Counted from the first letter of the stretch, positions 1 through 6,442 are shown. The stretch is 8,776 nt of DNA from Nitrospirota bacterium (GCA_023248505.1 JAHFEM010000050.1:1-8776), one strand, 5' to 3'. The notes: a model not told the origin generated them from the sequence alone. Numbers and translations: made by a program.

Positions 1-701
1 GCCCGCTGCGGCGTCATCGAGGCTTCGACGGCATGAATGTAGTAGTGGCAGGCGCCGGGATGATCGGGGTTCTTTCTGAGCGCCCCCTCGAGCGTGGCGA
101 CGACCTCTTCCGTATTTCCTTTCGGTTCGCCGTTGTGGGTCCAGTAGTCCCACGGCTGCAGATCCATCATCGCCTCGGCGAAGAGGGTGGCCGCGTCGGT
201 GTCATTCGGGAAGCGCTTGGCCACCTCCCGCATCGCGTCGGCGTAGGCCTGATCGCGCGCGGCGCGGCTCTCCCCCGGTTCGGCGGCGTAGCGTTTCGAC
301 AGCGCGTCGATATAGGCCCGTTCGGCCTCGGCGAGCTGCCGCGCGAGCGCGAGCGCCTTCTGCGCCAGCTCATGCGCGGCCGGCTCCGTTTTCAGATCCA
401 TCGGAAGGTTGATGTTCGGCCCCATCGCGAGCGACGCTCCCCAGTAGCACATCGCACAGTCGGGATCGAGCCGCGCCCCTTCTTTGAAGGCGGCGATCGC
501 TTCGTCGTGATTGAAGCCGTAGGTCAGCCGCAATCCCTGGTCGAAGTAGCGTTGCGCCTGGGGCGACCGGGTGGTGATCGGATGGTGATGTTTTCCGAGG
601 TTGTTGTAGAGCGGCGCCCTCATCGGTGTCGGCTTCCCCGCAAAAGCGGGGGTTGTCAAAAAAAGGGTGAGAAGTAAAAGGGAAATGATCTTGTAACGCA
701 T
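1..701 (-). CDS. Secreted tetratricopeptide-repeat protein (3' end beyond window)
   Basis: About 233 N-terminal residues are visible; the gene runs off the left edge. The protein starts MRYKIISLLLLTLFL and has a clear signal peptide (charged start, leucine core, cleavage likely after AFA at residue 21), so it should be exported to the periplasm. The mature part has TPR-like helices: Q..YFDQGLRLTYGFNHDEAI..F..A.RLDPDCAMCYWG near residues 47-85, and a later ..LEGALRKNPDHPGACHYYIHAVEAS segment near 205-230. The CAMCYWG and HPGACHYYIH blocks are typical of a family of exported TPR proteins usually around 500-600 residues long, so less than half is seen. The start is supported by AAAAGGAGGA seven bases upstream. 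It lies 73 nt downstream of the sigma-factor gene on the same strand, with its own ECF-like promoter motif between them. The family is recognised with good confidence; its biochemical role is not established. Confidence 0.85.
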   Translation of the reverse strand, partial: MRYKIISLLLLTLFLTTPAFAGKPTPMRAPLYNNLGKHHHPITTRSPQAQRYFDQGLRLTYGFNHDEAIAAFKEGARLDPDCAMCYWGASLAMGPNINLPMDLKTEPAAHELAQKALALARQLAEAERAYIDALSKRYAAEPGESRAARDQAYADAMREVAKRFPNDTDAATLFAEAMMDLQPWDYWTHNGEPKGNTEEVVATLEGALRKNPDHPGACHYYIHAVEASMTPQR

Positions 702-735
702 TCGGATTCCTCCTTTTAACTTTGTCTGGATGAAG

Positions 736-766
736 AGAAGATGCGGGGGCGCAGAAGAAGTTCGAT
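736..766 (-). promoter_or_regulatory. ECF-type promoter-like element before the TPR gene
   Basis: On the minus strand this reads ATCGAACTT (758-766), 13 nt including a C5 run, then GCATCTTCT (736-744). GAACTT resembles the -35 box of many ECF sigma promoters. The same two 9-mers occur before the sigma-factor gene with a 14-nt spacer. The -10-like block ends 34 nt before the TPR start codon, giving a short leader that includes the ribosome binding site. Promoter function is inferred. Confidence 0.6.
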
Positions 767-774
767 GCAAACTG

Positions 775-1710
775 CTACTCCTCCGGGGTCGGCGGACGCG
801 GCGCATAGTAGAGCTTCATCCGGTGTGTCTGCCCGCCGCGTTGAGTGAGCACGAGGGTCATTCCCGGCGGACAGCGATACGGATCGTTCGGCGGGTTCTG
901 AAAGGCGGCCTCGATGAGGGTGATATCGCGGCTGGGAAGGATCCGTTGTACGATGATGCGGGTCCCCGCTTCCAGGTCCCCATCCACCTCCCTGTCCAAA
1001 TGAATCCGTCCTTGCAATGTCTCCCCGTCGGGGTAGGTCACCCGGAGATCATCGGCGTAATGTGAGAGGAACGCGTCCCGCTCTCTCACGGAGAATTTCT
1101 TCCACACGTCCTTGTGATATTCAACCAGGGCCTCCCGCTCGGCGCGCTCGCGGCTGTGATCCAGGCCGGCCGCTTGGAGAAGGGCGTCGGCCAACTTGAT
1201 TTTGACCTGAGAGAGGCGGCTTCGGACCGTCCCCACCTGGATGCCGAGGATGGCGGCGATCTCCTCATAAGCGGTGTAGCTCCCGAAGTAGCGAAGCATT
1301 GCAGTGACCCGCAGCGTTTCGGGGAGGGCCGACAGCGCCGTCCAGACCCAATCCCGCACCGCCATCCGATCGATCTTCTCTTCCAGGGCGGAAAGGTCGG
1401 TGGCCGGTTCGGCGCCGGGCGGGAGCTCCTCGATCGGGATCTCCTCCCGCCGTCCCCGCAAGCTCATGAGACAAACGTTGCGCAAAATTGCATGAAGCCA
1501 GCCGCCGACGGCGCCCGGCTCGCGCACATGATGAAGTTTTTTCAACGTGATGAGGAAGGTTTCGTGAACGGCGTCTTCGGCCTGAGGACCGTATCCGAGC
1601 AGCCCCAGCGCCACGGCATGAAGGCGCGGACGGTAGCGCTCGAGTAAGGTTCCCAGGCTCGTCATGTCGCCCTTTTGGGCGGCCATCAAGAGTTCCGCAT
1701 CGGTCGGCAT
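775..1710 (-). CDS. ECF-type RNA polymerase sigma factor with C-terminal SnoaL-like domain
   Basis: This 311-residue protein is an extracytoplasmic-function sigma factor that would direct RNA polymerase to a specific promoter set. Sigma region 2 spans about residues 15-90 (AEDAVHETFLITLKKL, then VGGWLHAILRNVCL). Sigma region 4 spans about 115-180, with a helix-turn-helix YEEIAAILGIQVGTVRSRLS. A linker is followed by a C-terminal domain (about 195-305) of NTF2/SnoaL-like character (YHKDVWKKFS...FLSHYADDLRVTYPDGETLQG). In sigma groups with such a domain it modulates activity in place of a separate anti-sigma factor; that role is inferred here. No anti-sigma gene lies next to it. I chose the ATG at 1710 over the in-frame ATGs at 1716 and 1734, because AAGGAA lies six bases before it and the promoter-like element at 1747-1778 leaves almost no leader for the longest form. 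The C-terminal domain assignment is less certain than the sigma domains. Confidence 0.9.
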   Translation of the reverse strand: MPTDAELLMAAQKGDMTSLGTLLERYRPRLHAVALGLLGYGPQAEDAVHETFLITLKKLHHVREPGAVGGWLHAILRNVCLMSLRGRREEIPIEELPPGAEPATDLSALEEKIDRMAVRDWVWTALSALPETLRVTAMLRYFGSYTAYEEIAAILGIQVGTVRSRLSQVKIKLADALLQAAGLDHSRERAEREALVEYHKDVWKKFSVRERDAFLSHYADDLRVTYPDGETLQGRIHLDREVDGDLEAGTRIIVQRILPSRDITLIEAAFQNPPNDPYRCPPGMTLVLTQRGGQTHRMKLYYAPRPPTPEE

Positions 1711-1716
1711 AGCCAT

Positions 1717-1722
1717 TTCCTT
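1717..1722 (-). promoter_or_regulatory. Ribosome binding site deciding the sigma-factor start
   Basis: AAGGAA on the minus strand sits six bases before the ATG at 1710. It overlaps codons of the longer reading and is too close to the ATG at 1716, while no comparable site precedes the ATG at 1734. Confidence 0.55.
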
Positions 1723-1746
1723 CGTCGGAAGCATAACGGTACGAAA

Positions 1747-1778
1747 AGAAGATGCGCAAGGGGGTTCAAAAGTTCGAT
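1747..1778 (-). promoter_or_regulatory. ECF-type promoter-like element before the sigma-factor gene
   Basis: On the minus strand ATCGAACTT (1770-1778) is followed after 14 nt, again with a C5 run, by GCATCTTCT (1747-1755). Both 9-mers match the element before the TPR gene exactly. The spacing to the chosen start codon (36 nt from the inner block) also matches that of the TPR gene. This suggests the sigma factor transcribes its own gene; that is inference. Confidence 0.6.
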
Positions 1779-1783
1779 TACAA

Positions 1784-1813
1784 AGTATAGAGAACAGTTG
1801 AATCGGGAATCAA
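1784..1813 (-). promoter_or_regulatory. Sigma-70 promoter candidate upstream of the sigma-factor gene
   Basis: On the minus strand TTGATT (1808-1813) and TATACT (1784-1789) are separated by 18 nt. It lies just upstream of the ECF-like element, so the gene may have a housekeeping promoter and an autoregulated one in tandem. Confidence 0.45.
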
Positions 1814-1854
1814 TAGAAAAGGATCGATTTCAAGAGGCTTCCCTCATCCGCTCC

Positions 1855-1884
1855 TTGATCGCCTTTCCGCAGTCTGCCTATAAT
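1855..1884 (+). promoter_or_regulatory. Sigma-70 promoter for the alpha/beta hydrolase gene
   Basis: TTGATC (1855-1860) and a perfect TATAAT (1879-1884) are separated by 18 nt, with about 45 nt from the likely start point to the ATG at 1935. It faces away from the sigma-gene promoters in the shared 224-nt divergent spacer. Confidence 0.65.
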
Positions 1885-1934
1885 GAAGTGTTCTTCTCTA
1901 TTCTCAAATCCAAAACGGATGAAGGGGGAAGGAA

Positions 1935-3026
1935 ATGAGCGTGAAAGTATTGAATCATCCCATGGAACTCGGTCGTCCGTTCACGGAAGGGGACTGGAGC
2001 AAGAGAGGGGGGCCGTTCGGCCATCTCCGTTTGGGGGGCGCGGTTTTGAGGCGAATTCTGACCGGATGGCCGGGATGGACCCTCCTCGGTCTGCTCCCGA
2101 TTCTGATCGGGGCGGTTTATCAGGCGACGGCGGCCGCAAACGAATTACGAAAGTATGCGGCTCCCGGAAAATTGGTCGATGTCGGCAGCCGGAGGCTTCA
2201 TCTCCGTGAGATGGGAGCGGGCCGTCCGACGGTGATCCTGGAGGCAACCGGCTTCGGCTGTTCGGTCGATTATACGTCGATTCAATCGGAGATTGCACGG
2301 ATGACCCGCGTCTGCGCTTACGATCGCGCGGGGATGGGGTGGAGCGATCCCTATCACGAGCCTCGGGGCGTCCAATCACTCGTCGATGATCTGAGAACCT
2401 TGCTCCGGCGCGCCGAGATTGAGCCCCCTTATCTTCTCGTCGGCGGATCGGCGGGCGGGCTGATCGTTGAGCTTTTCGCGCGAAAGTATCCGGAAGAGGT
2501 GGTCGGGCTGGTGCTGATAGACGCCCTTGATGAGGAGGCGCTTGCGCGATTGCCGCGGGCCAGCACCCACCTGATCAAGATGGTCTCCCTCGGCCAAATC
2601 TGCGCACGTCTGGGGGTTCTCTCTCTTTTGGATCCGTTCGGGCTGAAGGCGCTGCCGATAGAGGAGGGGGGCATCCGGTCTGCGCTCACCTATCGCGTCG
2701 CCGCATGGGATGCGGCGCGATTCTTCCTGAAAGCCCTCCAGAGAAGTGAAGCCGACCTGCGTGCGGCGCCGCCGTTGCGGCCCGACCTGCCGGTGACGGT
2801 TCTCACCCACGGGAGGGTCGGGGACCTGCTGGGGCCGCGGGCGCATCCTGAGCTATTGCGCGAGGTCGAGCCGATTTGGCAGGAACAGCAGGCCGCCCTG
2901 GCGCGGCGCTCTTCGAAAGGGAAGCAGATCATCGCGGAGAAGAGCGGCCATCGCATTACCGCCCAGCAGCCCGAGTTGGTGGTTCAGGCGGTTCGAGAGA
3001 TCCTTTCGACGATTCGAGAAGAATGA
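1935..3026 (+). CDS. Membrane-anchored alpha/beta-fold hydrolase
   Basis: This 363-residue protein belongs to the alpha/beta hydrolase superfamily, probably a serine esterase or lipase-like enzyme; the substrate cannot be told from sequence. A hydrophobic segment at about residues 44-63 (GWPGWTLLGLLPILIGAVYQ) should anchor it in the inner membrane. The fold follows: VDVGSRRLHLREMGAG (81-96), an ICAYDRAGMGWS-type block (CAYDRAGMGWSD, 127-138), the nucleophile elbow GGSAGG with Ser172, LIDALDEE after the next strand, and a C-terminal KSGHR with the likely catalytic His339. The third triad residue is less clear; Asp297 after the VTVLTHG strand is a candidate. The start has a purine-rich AAGGGGGAAGGAA directly upstream. 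It is transcribed alone, divergent from the sigma factor. The N-terminal anchor is an addition to the minimal enzyme core. Confidence 0.85.
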   Translation: MSVKVLNHPMELGRPFTEGDWSKRGGPFGHLRLGGAVLRRILTGWPGWTLLGLLPILIGAVYQATAAANELRKYAAPGKLVDVGSRRLHLREMGAGRPTVILEATGFGCSVDYTSIQSEIARMTRVCAYDRAGMGWSDPYHEPRGVQSLVDDLRTLLRRAEIEPPYLLVGGSAGGLIVELFARKYPEEVVGLVLIDALDEEALARLPRASTHLIKMVSLGQICARLGVLSLLDPFGLKALPIEEGGIRSALTYRVAAWDAARFFLKALQRSEADLRAAPPLRPDLPVTVLTHGRVGDLLGPRAHPELLREVEPIWQEQQAALARRSSKGKQIIAEKSGHRITAQQPELVVQAVREILSTIREE

Positions 3027-3084
3027 TCGCGAAGGTCGCCGTTTAAGTTCTCTGTCGCGAGACGTCTCTTGATCCGATCCCGTG

Positions 3085-3093
3085 TGGTATACT
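3085..3093 (+). promoter_or_regulatory. Extended -10 promoter for the cyclic-nucleotide-binding protein gene
   Basis: TGGTATACT is a TGn-extended -10 element about 40 nt before the start codon. No good -35 box lies at normal spacing: TTGATC at 3069-3074 is only 13 nt away. The perfect palindrome GAGACGTCTC (3059-3068) covers the expected -35 position and could be an operator. Confidence 0.5.
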
Positions 3094-3118
3094 GCGAGTG
3101 CATCGTCTCTTTTCCCAC

Positions 3119-3124
3119 GGGAGG
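3119..3124 (+). promoter_or_regulatory. Ribosome binding site deciding the start at 3133
   Basis: GGGAGG lies eight bases before the ATG at 3133. A longer in-frame reading from 3082 would begin inside the -10 region, so the shorter form is the gene. Confidence 0.65.
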
Positions 3125-3132
3125 TTTGTCCG

Positions 3133-3576
3133 ATGAAGCCCGAATTCCAGGAGCGTGTGACGCTCCTTCAATCGGTTCCCTTCTTTGCAGCGCTCTCCGA
3201 AAAGGAACTCTCCGATATTGCGGTCTGGTCCAGCCGGACGTCCTACAAGAAGGGAGAGGTGATCCTCCGGGAAGGGACGCCGGGGAAAGGCCTCTACGTG
3301 CTGATCACGGGCCGGGCCGATGTTTCGGTGAAAAAAGAGGGAGCGGAGCGGGTCGTCGGGAATCTCCGGCCCGGCGACGTTTTCGGGGAGATGTCGCTGA
3401 TCGAAGAGCGCCCCCGGACCGGCAATGTCACCGCCGTCGATGATGCCGAATGCCTTTATCTCGATTCCCGCATCTTCCTTGAAAAGATGGCTTCCCATCC
3501 GGAAATTTTGATCGGCCTCCTCAAGACGATCTGTCTACGGCTCAGGCAGACCGTCGAGGAGCTGCGGGGATTCTGA
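3133..3576 (+). CDS. Stand-alone cyclic-nucleotide-binding-domain protein (CRP-like, no HTH)
   Basis: This 147-residue protein is essentially one cNMP-binding domain. It opens with VTLLQSVPFFAALSEKELSDIA (9-30), followed by the beta-roll KKGEVILREGTPGKGLYVLITGRADV (39-64) and the phosphate-binding cassette GDVFGEMSLIEERPRTGNVTA (81-101). Glu86 of FGE and Arg95 of PRTG, the residues that contact the ribose and phosphate in ligand-binding family members, are both present, so nucleotide binding is plausible. A C-terminal helix (LIGLLKTICLRLRQTVEEL) ends the protein where a CRP/FNR regulator would continue into its DNA-binding helix-turn-helix. It is therefore not a transcription factor by itself and may act on a partner protein. 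Promoters on both sides indicate a single-gene unit between the hydrolase and the aldo/keto reductase. Confidence 0.85.
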   Translation: MKPEFQERVTLLQSVPFFAALSEKELSDIAVWSSRTSYKKGEVILREGTPGKGLYVLITGRADVSVKKEGAERVVGNLRPGDVFGEMSLIEERPRTGNVTAVDDAECLYLDSRIFLEKMASHPEILIGLLKTICLRLRQTVEELRGF

Positions 3577-3628
3577 ACCGGTACGATTCGGCGCCCCGGC
3601 CCGCGTCCACGTTCCATTTCCTCCACCC

Positions 3629-3658
3629 TTGATCCCATCTCTTCGACAGGCCTATAAT
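3629..3658 (+). promoter_or_regulatory. Sigma-70 promoter for the aldo/keto reductase gene
   Basis: TTGATC (3629-3634) and TATAAT (3653-3658) are separated by 18 nt, with about 50 nt to the ATG at 3714. Both hexamers and the spacing are identical to the hydrolase promoter at 1855-1884. Confidence 0.65.
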
Positions 3659-3713
3659 TTCTTGTGATCTCCGGACGGAGAGGTCAACGATCTCTATTCA
3701 TGAGGAGTGATCC

Positions 3714-4700
3714 ATGGAAAAACGACCATTAGGGAAAAGTGGATTGACGGTATCGGCCATCGGCTTGGGCTGCATGGGGATGTCGGAATTCTATGGCCGG
3801 AAGAATGATCGGGAATCGGTCGACACCATTCGGAGGGCCCTCGATCGGGGGATCAACTTTCTCGACACCGCCGACATGTACGGGATGGGCCATAACGAAA
3901 CGTTGGTCGGCCAGGCGATCGCGGGACGGCGCGATGAGGCGATCATCGCCACCAAGTTCGGAAACATGCGCGGTCCGGACGGGCGTTTCCTGGGGGTCAA
4001 CGGCCGGCCGGAGTATGTCCGGACGGCGTGCGAGGCGAGCCTGCGGCGGCTGAACGTGGAAGCGATCGATCTCTACTATCAGCATCGGGTCGACCCGAAG
4101 ACGCCGATTGAAGAGACCGTCGGCGCGATGGCGGAGCTGGTGCGCGAGGGGAAGGTGCGCTATCTGGGGCTTTCCGAGGCGGCGCCGAGCACGATTCGCC
4201 GGGCTCAAACGGTTCACCCGATTACGGCGCTGCAGACTGAATATTCCCTCTGGAGCCGAGACCCGGAAGATGAAATCCTCCCGACCTGCCGCGTGTTGGG
4301 AATTGGATTTGTCGCCTACAGTCCCTTAGGCCGCGGATTCTTGAGCGGGAAGATCAAGCGGGTGGAAGATTTGGAAGAGGAAGATTTTCGGCGGATGTCG
4401 CCGCGTTTCCAGGGAGAGAACTTCCAGCGCAACCTCGACCTCGTCCGGCGGATCGAAGAACTTGCGGCCCAAAAGGGCTGCACCCCCTCGCAACTGGCGC
4501 TCGCCTGGCTGTTGGCCCAGTGGGAGGAGATTGTTCCGATCCCGGGGACCCGGAAGCAATCCCATCTGGAGGAGAATATCGCCGCGCTGAATCTCTCGAT
4601 CGAGTTCGAGGACCTGCTCTCCATCAACGAGGTTGCCCCGCATGGGGCGGCTTCGGGGCCGCGCTATCCCGAGCAGGCGATGCGGGCGATCAATCTCTGA
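3714..4700 (+). CDS. Aldo/keto reductase, NADPH-dependent
   Basis: This full-length 328-residue TIM-barrel oxidoreductase of the aldo/keto reductase superfamily reduces aldehydes or ketones with NAD(P)H in the cytosol. The catalytic tetrad is intact: Asp51 and Tyr56 in FLDTADMYG, Lys81 in ATKFGN, and His124 in YYQHRVD. Further family marks are the N-terminal [19 protein letters not shown], the barrel strands [11 protein letters not shown] and [12 protein letters not shown], and the C-terminal cofactor loop [17 protein letters not shown] (277-293) that contacts the NADP adenosine phosphate. The length and the GMSEFYG start fit the group often annotated as aldo/keto reductases acting on aldehydes such as pyridoxal or methylglyoxal-type compounds, but the substrate is unknown. 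GAGGAG sits six bases before the ATG. A weak hairpin (GAGCG/CGCTC, 4699-4715) follows the stop without a T-run. Confidence 0.93.
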   Translation: MEKRPLGKSGLTVSAIGLGCMGMSEFYGRKNDRESVDTIRRALDRGINFLDTADMYGMGHNETLVGQAIAGRRDEAIIATKFGNMRGPDGRFLGVNGRPEYVRTACEASLRRLNVEAIDLYYQHRVDPKTPIEETVGAMAELVREGKVRYLGLSEAAPSTIRRAQTVHPITALQTEYSLWSRDPEDEILPTCRVLGIGFVAYSPLGRGFLSGKIKRVEDLEEEDFRRMSPRFQGENFQRNLDLVRRIEELAAQKGCTPSQLALAWLLAQWEEIVPIPGTRKQSHLEENIAALNLSIEFEDLLSINEVAPHGAASGPRYPEQAMRAINL

Positions 4701-5163
4701 GCGGTTTTCTCGCTCGCAGGAAAGAAGGGAGTTTGTTCTCTGAGCGCCGGCCGGTTTATCGGACCCGCCGGGCGCCCCTGTAACGGCTTCTCCAATAATC
4801 GAGATCGAGGCGCTGAGTGTTGACCTTTCCCTGGACCGGCGTCGACGGGTGTTCGCATCTTGAGGGAGTGAGGAGAAATCGGGAAGGGAAGGCGTGCCGG
4901 CGCATCCAAAGGACGGCACAGAGGACGAACACGACTCCGAAAGAAGCGTCGATCCCAAGAGAGGATAACGCAAAACGGGCTCCTGTCAACGACCCAGCGG
5001 AAATTCGATGGAAGAGGTGGAATTTTCATCCCTCCCGCAACTCCCCCCTTAAATCCAGAAGGATACTCCTTTTCGATTACCCCCTTTGGGGGGTCGTAAT
5101 CGGGATCGAACATTGATAAGATTAGGTTGGCACCGTTTGAACAAACATTGCGAGGTGAGAGAG
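4701..5163. other. Intergenic stretch of 463 nt without a convincing gene
   Basis: No reading frame here has both a good start signal and a recognisable product. The best candidate is a minus-strand frame at 4756-4989 of 77 codons with a TTG start and one hydrophobic stretch (ASFGVVFVLCAVLWM). It has no clear ribosome binding site, and its TTGACA start region reads better as a -35 box (TTGACA 4984-4989, 16 nt, TATCCT 4962-4967, minus strand). The inverted repeat at 5075-5101 is the other visible structure. Confidence 0.5.
5075..5101. repeat. Imperfect inverted repeat upstream of the small secreted protein gene
   Basis: The arms GATTAC (5075-5080) and GTAATC (5096-5101) are perfect complements, and CCCC (5081-5084) can pair with the G6 run (5088-5093), leaving TC unpaired. 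It lies 62-89 nt before the ATG at 5164. It may be an operator or a leader hairpin; with no T-run it is not an intrinsic terminator. Confidence 0.55.
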
Positions 5164-5586
5164 ATGAAACGGCGAACCACCTTTGTTCTGATCGGGATCT
5201 GGATAACAGGGGCGCTCCTCTTAGCGGTTGCTCCGGCCGGGGCGGCGGAAGGGAAGACGTTTGCTGATTCGATCCGGCCGGTTCAATCGGAGGGAGATCT
5301 CGCTCCCGATCCGTCCTCTGCGCTGATCGGGTTGGGGGAGGGTGAAGGGCGTGTCCGCCTCGATAGCGGTCTTCGGTTCGAAACCGGGACGCGGAAGACG
5401 ACGACGCCGGAGCGGGAAGCGGAAGCGCTTCGGTTTCATCACAATACCGTCTTAGAGCGGTTTGAAAACGCCGATTCGCATGGGCAGGTGTTCCTGACGT
5501 TCTCGGCCGACCGGATTGAACTGAGTCTTCGGAGCATCACGGGGGCGGAGGCGCCGGTCGCAGACGTCACCGTGGACAAAGAATGA
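5164..5586 (+). CDS. Small secreted protein of unknown function
   Basis: I do not recognise this 140-residue protein. It starts MKRRTTFVLIGIWITGALLLAVAPAGAAEG, a clear signal peptide with cleavage probably near residue 28, so it is exported. The mature part has no cysteines, membrane segments or obvious repeats. It is acidic and glycine-rich in the middle (ALIGLGEGEGRVRLDSGLRFETG, residues 53-75), then basic and helical (REAEALRFHHNTVLERFENAD), and ends in strand-like segments (GQVFLTFSADRIELSLRSI). I chose this ATG over an in-frame TTG at 5086 because AGGTGA lies five bases upstream and the signal peptide begins here. The longer frame would run through the inverted repeat. It is convergent with anbu and monocistronic. 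Confidence 0.7.
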   Translation: MKRRTTFVLIGIWITGALLLAVAPAGAAEGKTFADSIRPVQSEGDLAPDPSSALIGLGEGEGRVRLDSGLRFETGTRKTTTPEREAEALRFHHNTVLERFENADSHGQVFLTFSADRIELSLRSITGAEAPVADVTVDKE

Positions 5587-5652
5587 CCCGAGTGTCCACG
5601 TCCTGGAACGTGTGGTTCGACGGACTGACCATAAGCGGTCCGATCGATCGAA

Positions 5653-5683
5653 CGTTCGTCCTGAGCTTGTCGAAGGACAAGCG
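5653..5683. repeat. Dispersed palindromic repeat copy (CCTGAGCTTGTCGAAGGA type)
   Basis: The sequence around CCTGAGCTTGTCGAAGGA is a palindrome seen scattered in intergenic regions of many bacterial genomes (from memory, not searched). Two alternative hairpins are visible: GTCCT (5658-5662) with AGGAC (5674-5678), and a perfect 7-bp stem GCTTGTC (5665-5671) with GACAAGC (5676-5682) closing a GAAG loop. It sits in the 112-nt gap between two convergent genes, a common location for such elements. There is no T-run directly after the stem on either strand, so intrinsic termination is not shown. Confidence 0.65.
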
Positions 5684-5698
5684 AGTTCCTAAGAAACA

Positions 5699-6442
5699 TT
5701 AAATCTTTTTTTCCTGCCAAGAGGGATGGGGAAGCCGCGCGAAGGTCTCACGGAGACCTTCGGCCCACTGCTGTTTGATCTCGCGGAAGTAGAGGTCCTG
5801 CTGATCGATGCTCCGGCGGATGTCGACCCGCAGCCGGTCGCGCTCATAGCAGAGAAGATCGATCGGAAGGCCGACGGAGATATTGCTCCGGATGGTGGAG
5901 TCGAAGGAGAGCAGGGCGCACTTGGCCCCCTCCTCCAATGTGCTGCTCCGGGTAATGAGGCGATCGAGAATCGGTTTTCCATATTTGCTCTCGCCGATCT
6001 GGAAATAAGGGGTTTCGGGAGTGGCTTCAATAAAATTTCCGGCGGCGTAGATATTGAATAAGCGCGGCTGCTCGCCGCGAATCTGTCCCCCCAGGACGAT
6101 TGAGGCGATGAACTCCTCCCCATGCTGCTTCAGGTAGCCCCCGTCGATCTCATAAATTTTCCGCAAGGCGCTTCCGACCAGCCGCGCCGCGGCGAACAGC
6201 GACGGCACGTTCCAGATCGTTTCGCCTCCGATCTCCGCCGAAGGGTCCTCGTCCAAAAGGTTGACCACCCCTTGTGTGATCGACAGATTGCCGGCGGCCA
6301 TCATCACCAGCACCCGGTCCCCCGGTTTCTCATAGACGGTCATCTTTCGAAAAGTGGCAATGTGATCGACACCGGCATTGGTCCGGGAGTCGGAAGCGAA
6401 AACCAGTCCTGATTCGAGCAGCATCCCAACACAGTAGGTCAT
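5699..6442 (-). CDS. anbu: Anbu-type proteasome-related peptidase
   Basis: This 247-residue Ntn-hydrolase belongs to the Anbu family (ancestral beta subunit, related to HslV and the 20S proteasome). After removal of Met1 the N-terminal nucleophile would be Thr (MTYCVGMLLESGLVFASD). Asp17 of the mature chain in ASDSRTNAG and Lys32 in ATFRKM correspond to the proteasome Asp17 and Lys33 partners, so the active site is complete. Other family-like blocks are VLVMMAAGNLSITQ, the GESKYGKPILDR segment and SFDSTIRSNISVGLPIDLLCYE. Anbu proteins form open, helical or ring-like oligomers in structural studies; peptidase activity has been hard to show. TAGGAGA lies four bases before the ATG. The gene ends the conserved cluster with ATP-grasp, alpha-E and transglutaminase genes, but is separated by 278 nt with its own promoter, suggesting independent expression. 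Confidence 0.92.
   Translation of the reverse strand: MTYCVGMLLESGLVFASDSRTNAGVDHIATFRKMTVYEKPGDRVLVMMAAGNLSITQGVVNLLDEDPSAEIGGETIWNVPSLFAAARLVGSALRKIYEIDGGYLKQHGEEFIASIVLGGQIRGEQPRLFNIYAAGNFIEATPETPYFQIGESKYGKPILDRLITRSSTLEEGAKCALLSFDSTIRSNISVGLPIDLLCYERDRLRVDIRRSIDQQDLYFREIKQQWAEGLRETFARLPHPSWQEKKI

Noticed and set aside
33..677. Long plus-strand frame of 214 codons
   Set aside because: It is antisense to the TPR protein, whose signal peptide, TPR motifs and Shine-Dalgarno site show the minus strand is the coding one.
1114..1647. Plus-strand frame of 177 codons
   Set aside because: It is antisense to the sigma factor, whose conserved regions 2 and 4 are intact on the minus strand.
4699..4715. 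Hairpin GAGCG/CGCTC after the aldo/keto reductase as an intrinsic terminator
   Set aside because: The stem is only 5 bp and no T-run follows on either strand.
4326..4973. Minus-strand frame of 215 codons
   Set aside because: More than half is antisense to the well-supported aldo/keto reductase, and it has no family features.
5129..5150. Sigma-54 promoter before the small secreted protein (TTGGCAC)
   Set aside because: The -24-like TTGGCAC is present, but the base pair GC is missing at the -12 position with correct spacing.
5439..5720. Minus-strand frame of 93 codons between the small secreted gene and anbu
   Set aside because: It contains LVLRQAQDER, the translation typical of the CCTGAGCTTGTCGAAGGA repeat, and overlaps two real genes in other frames.
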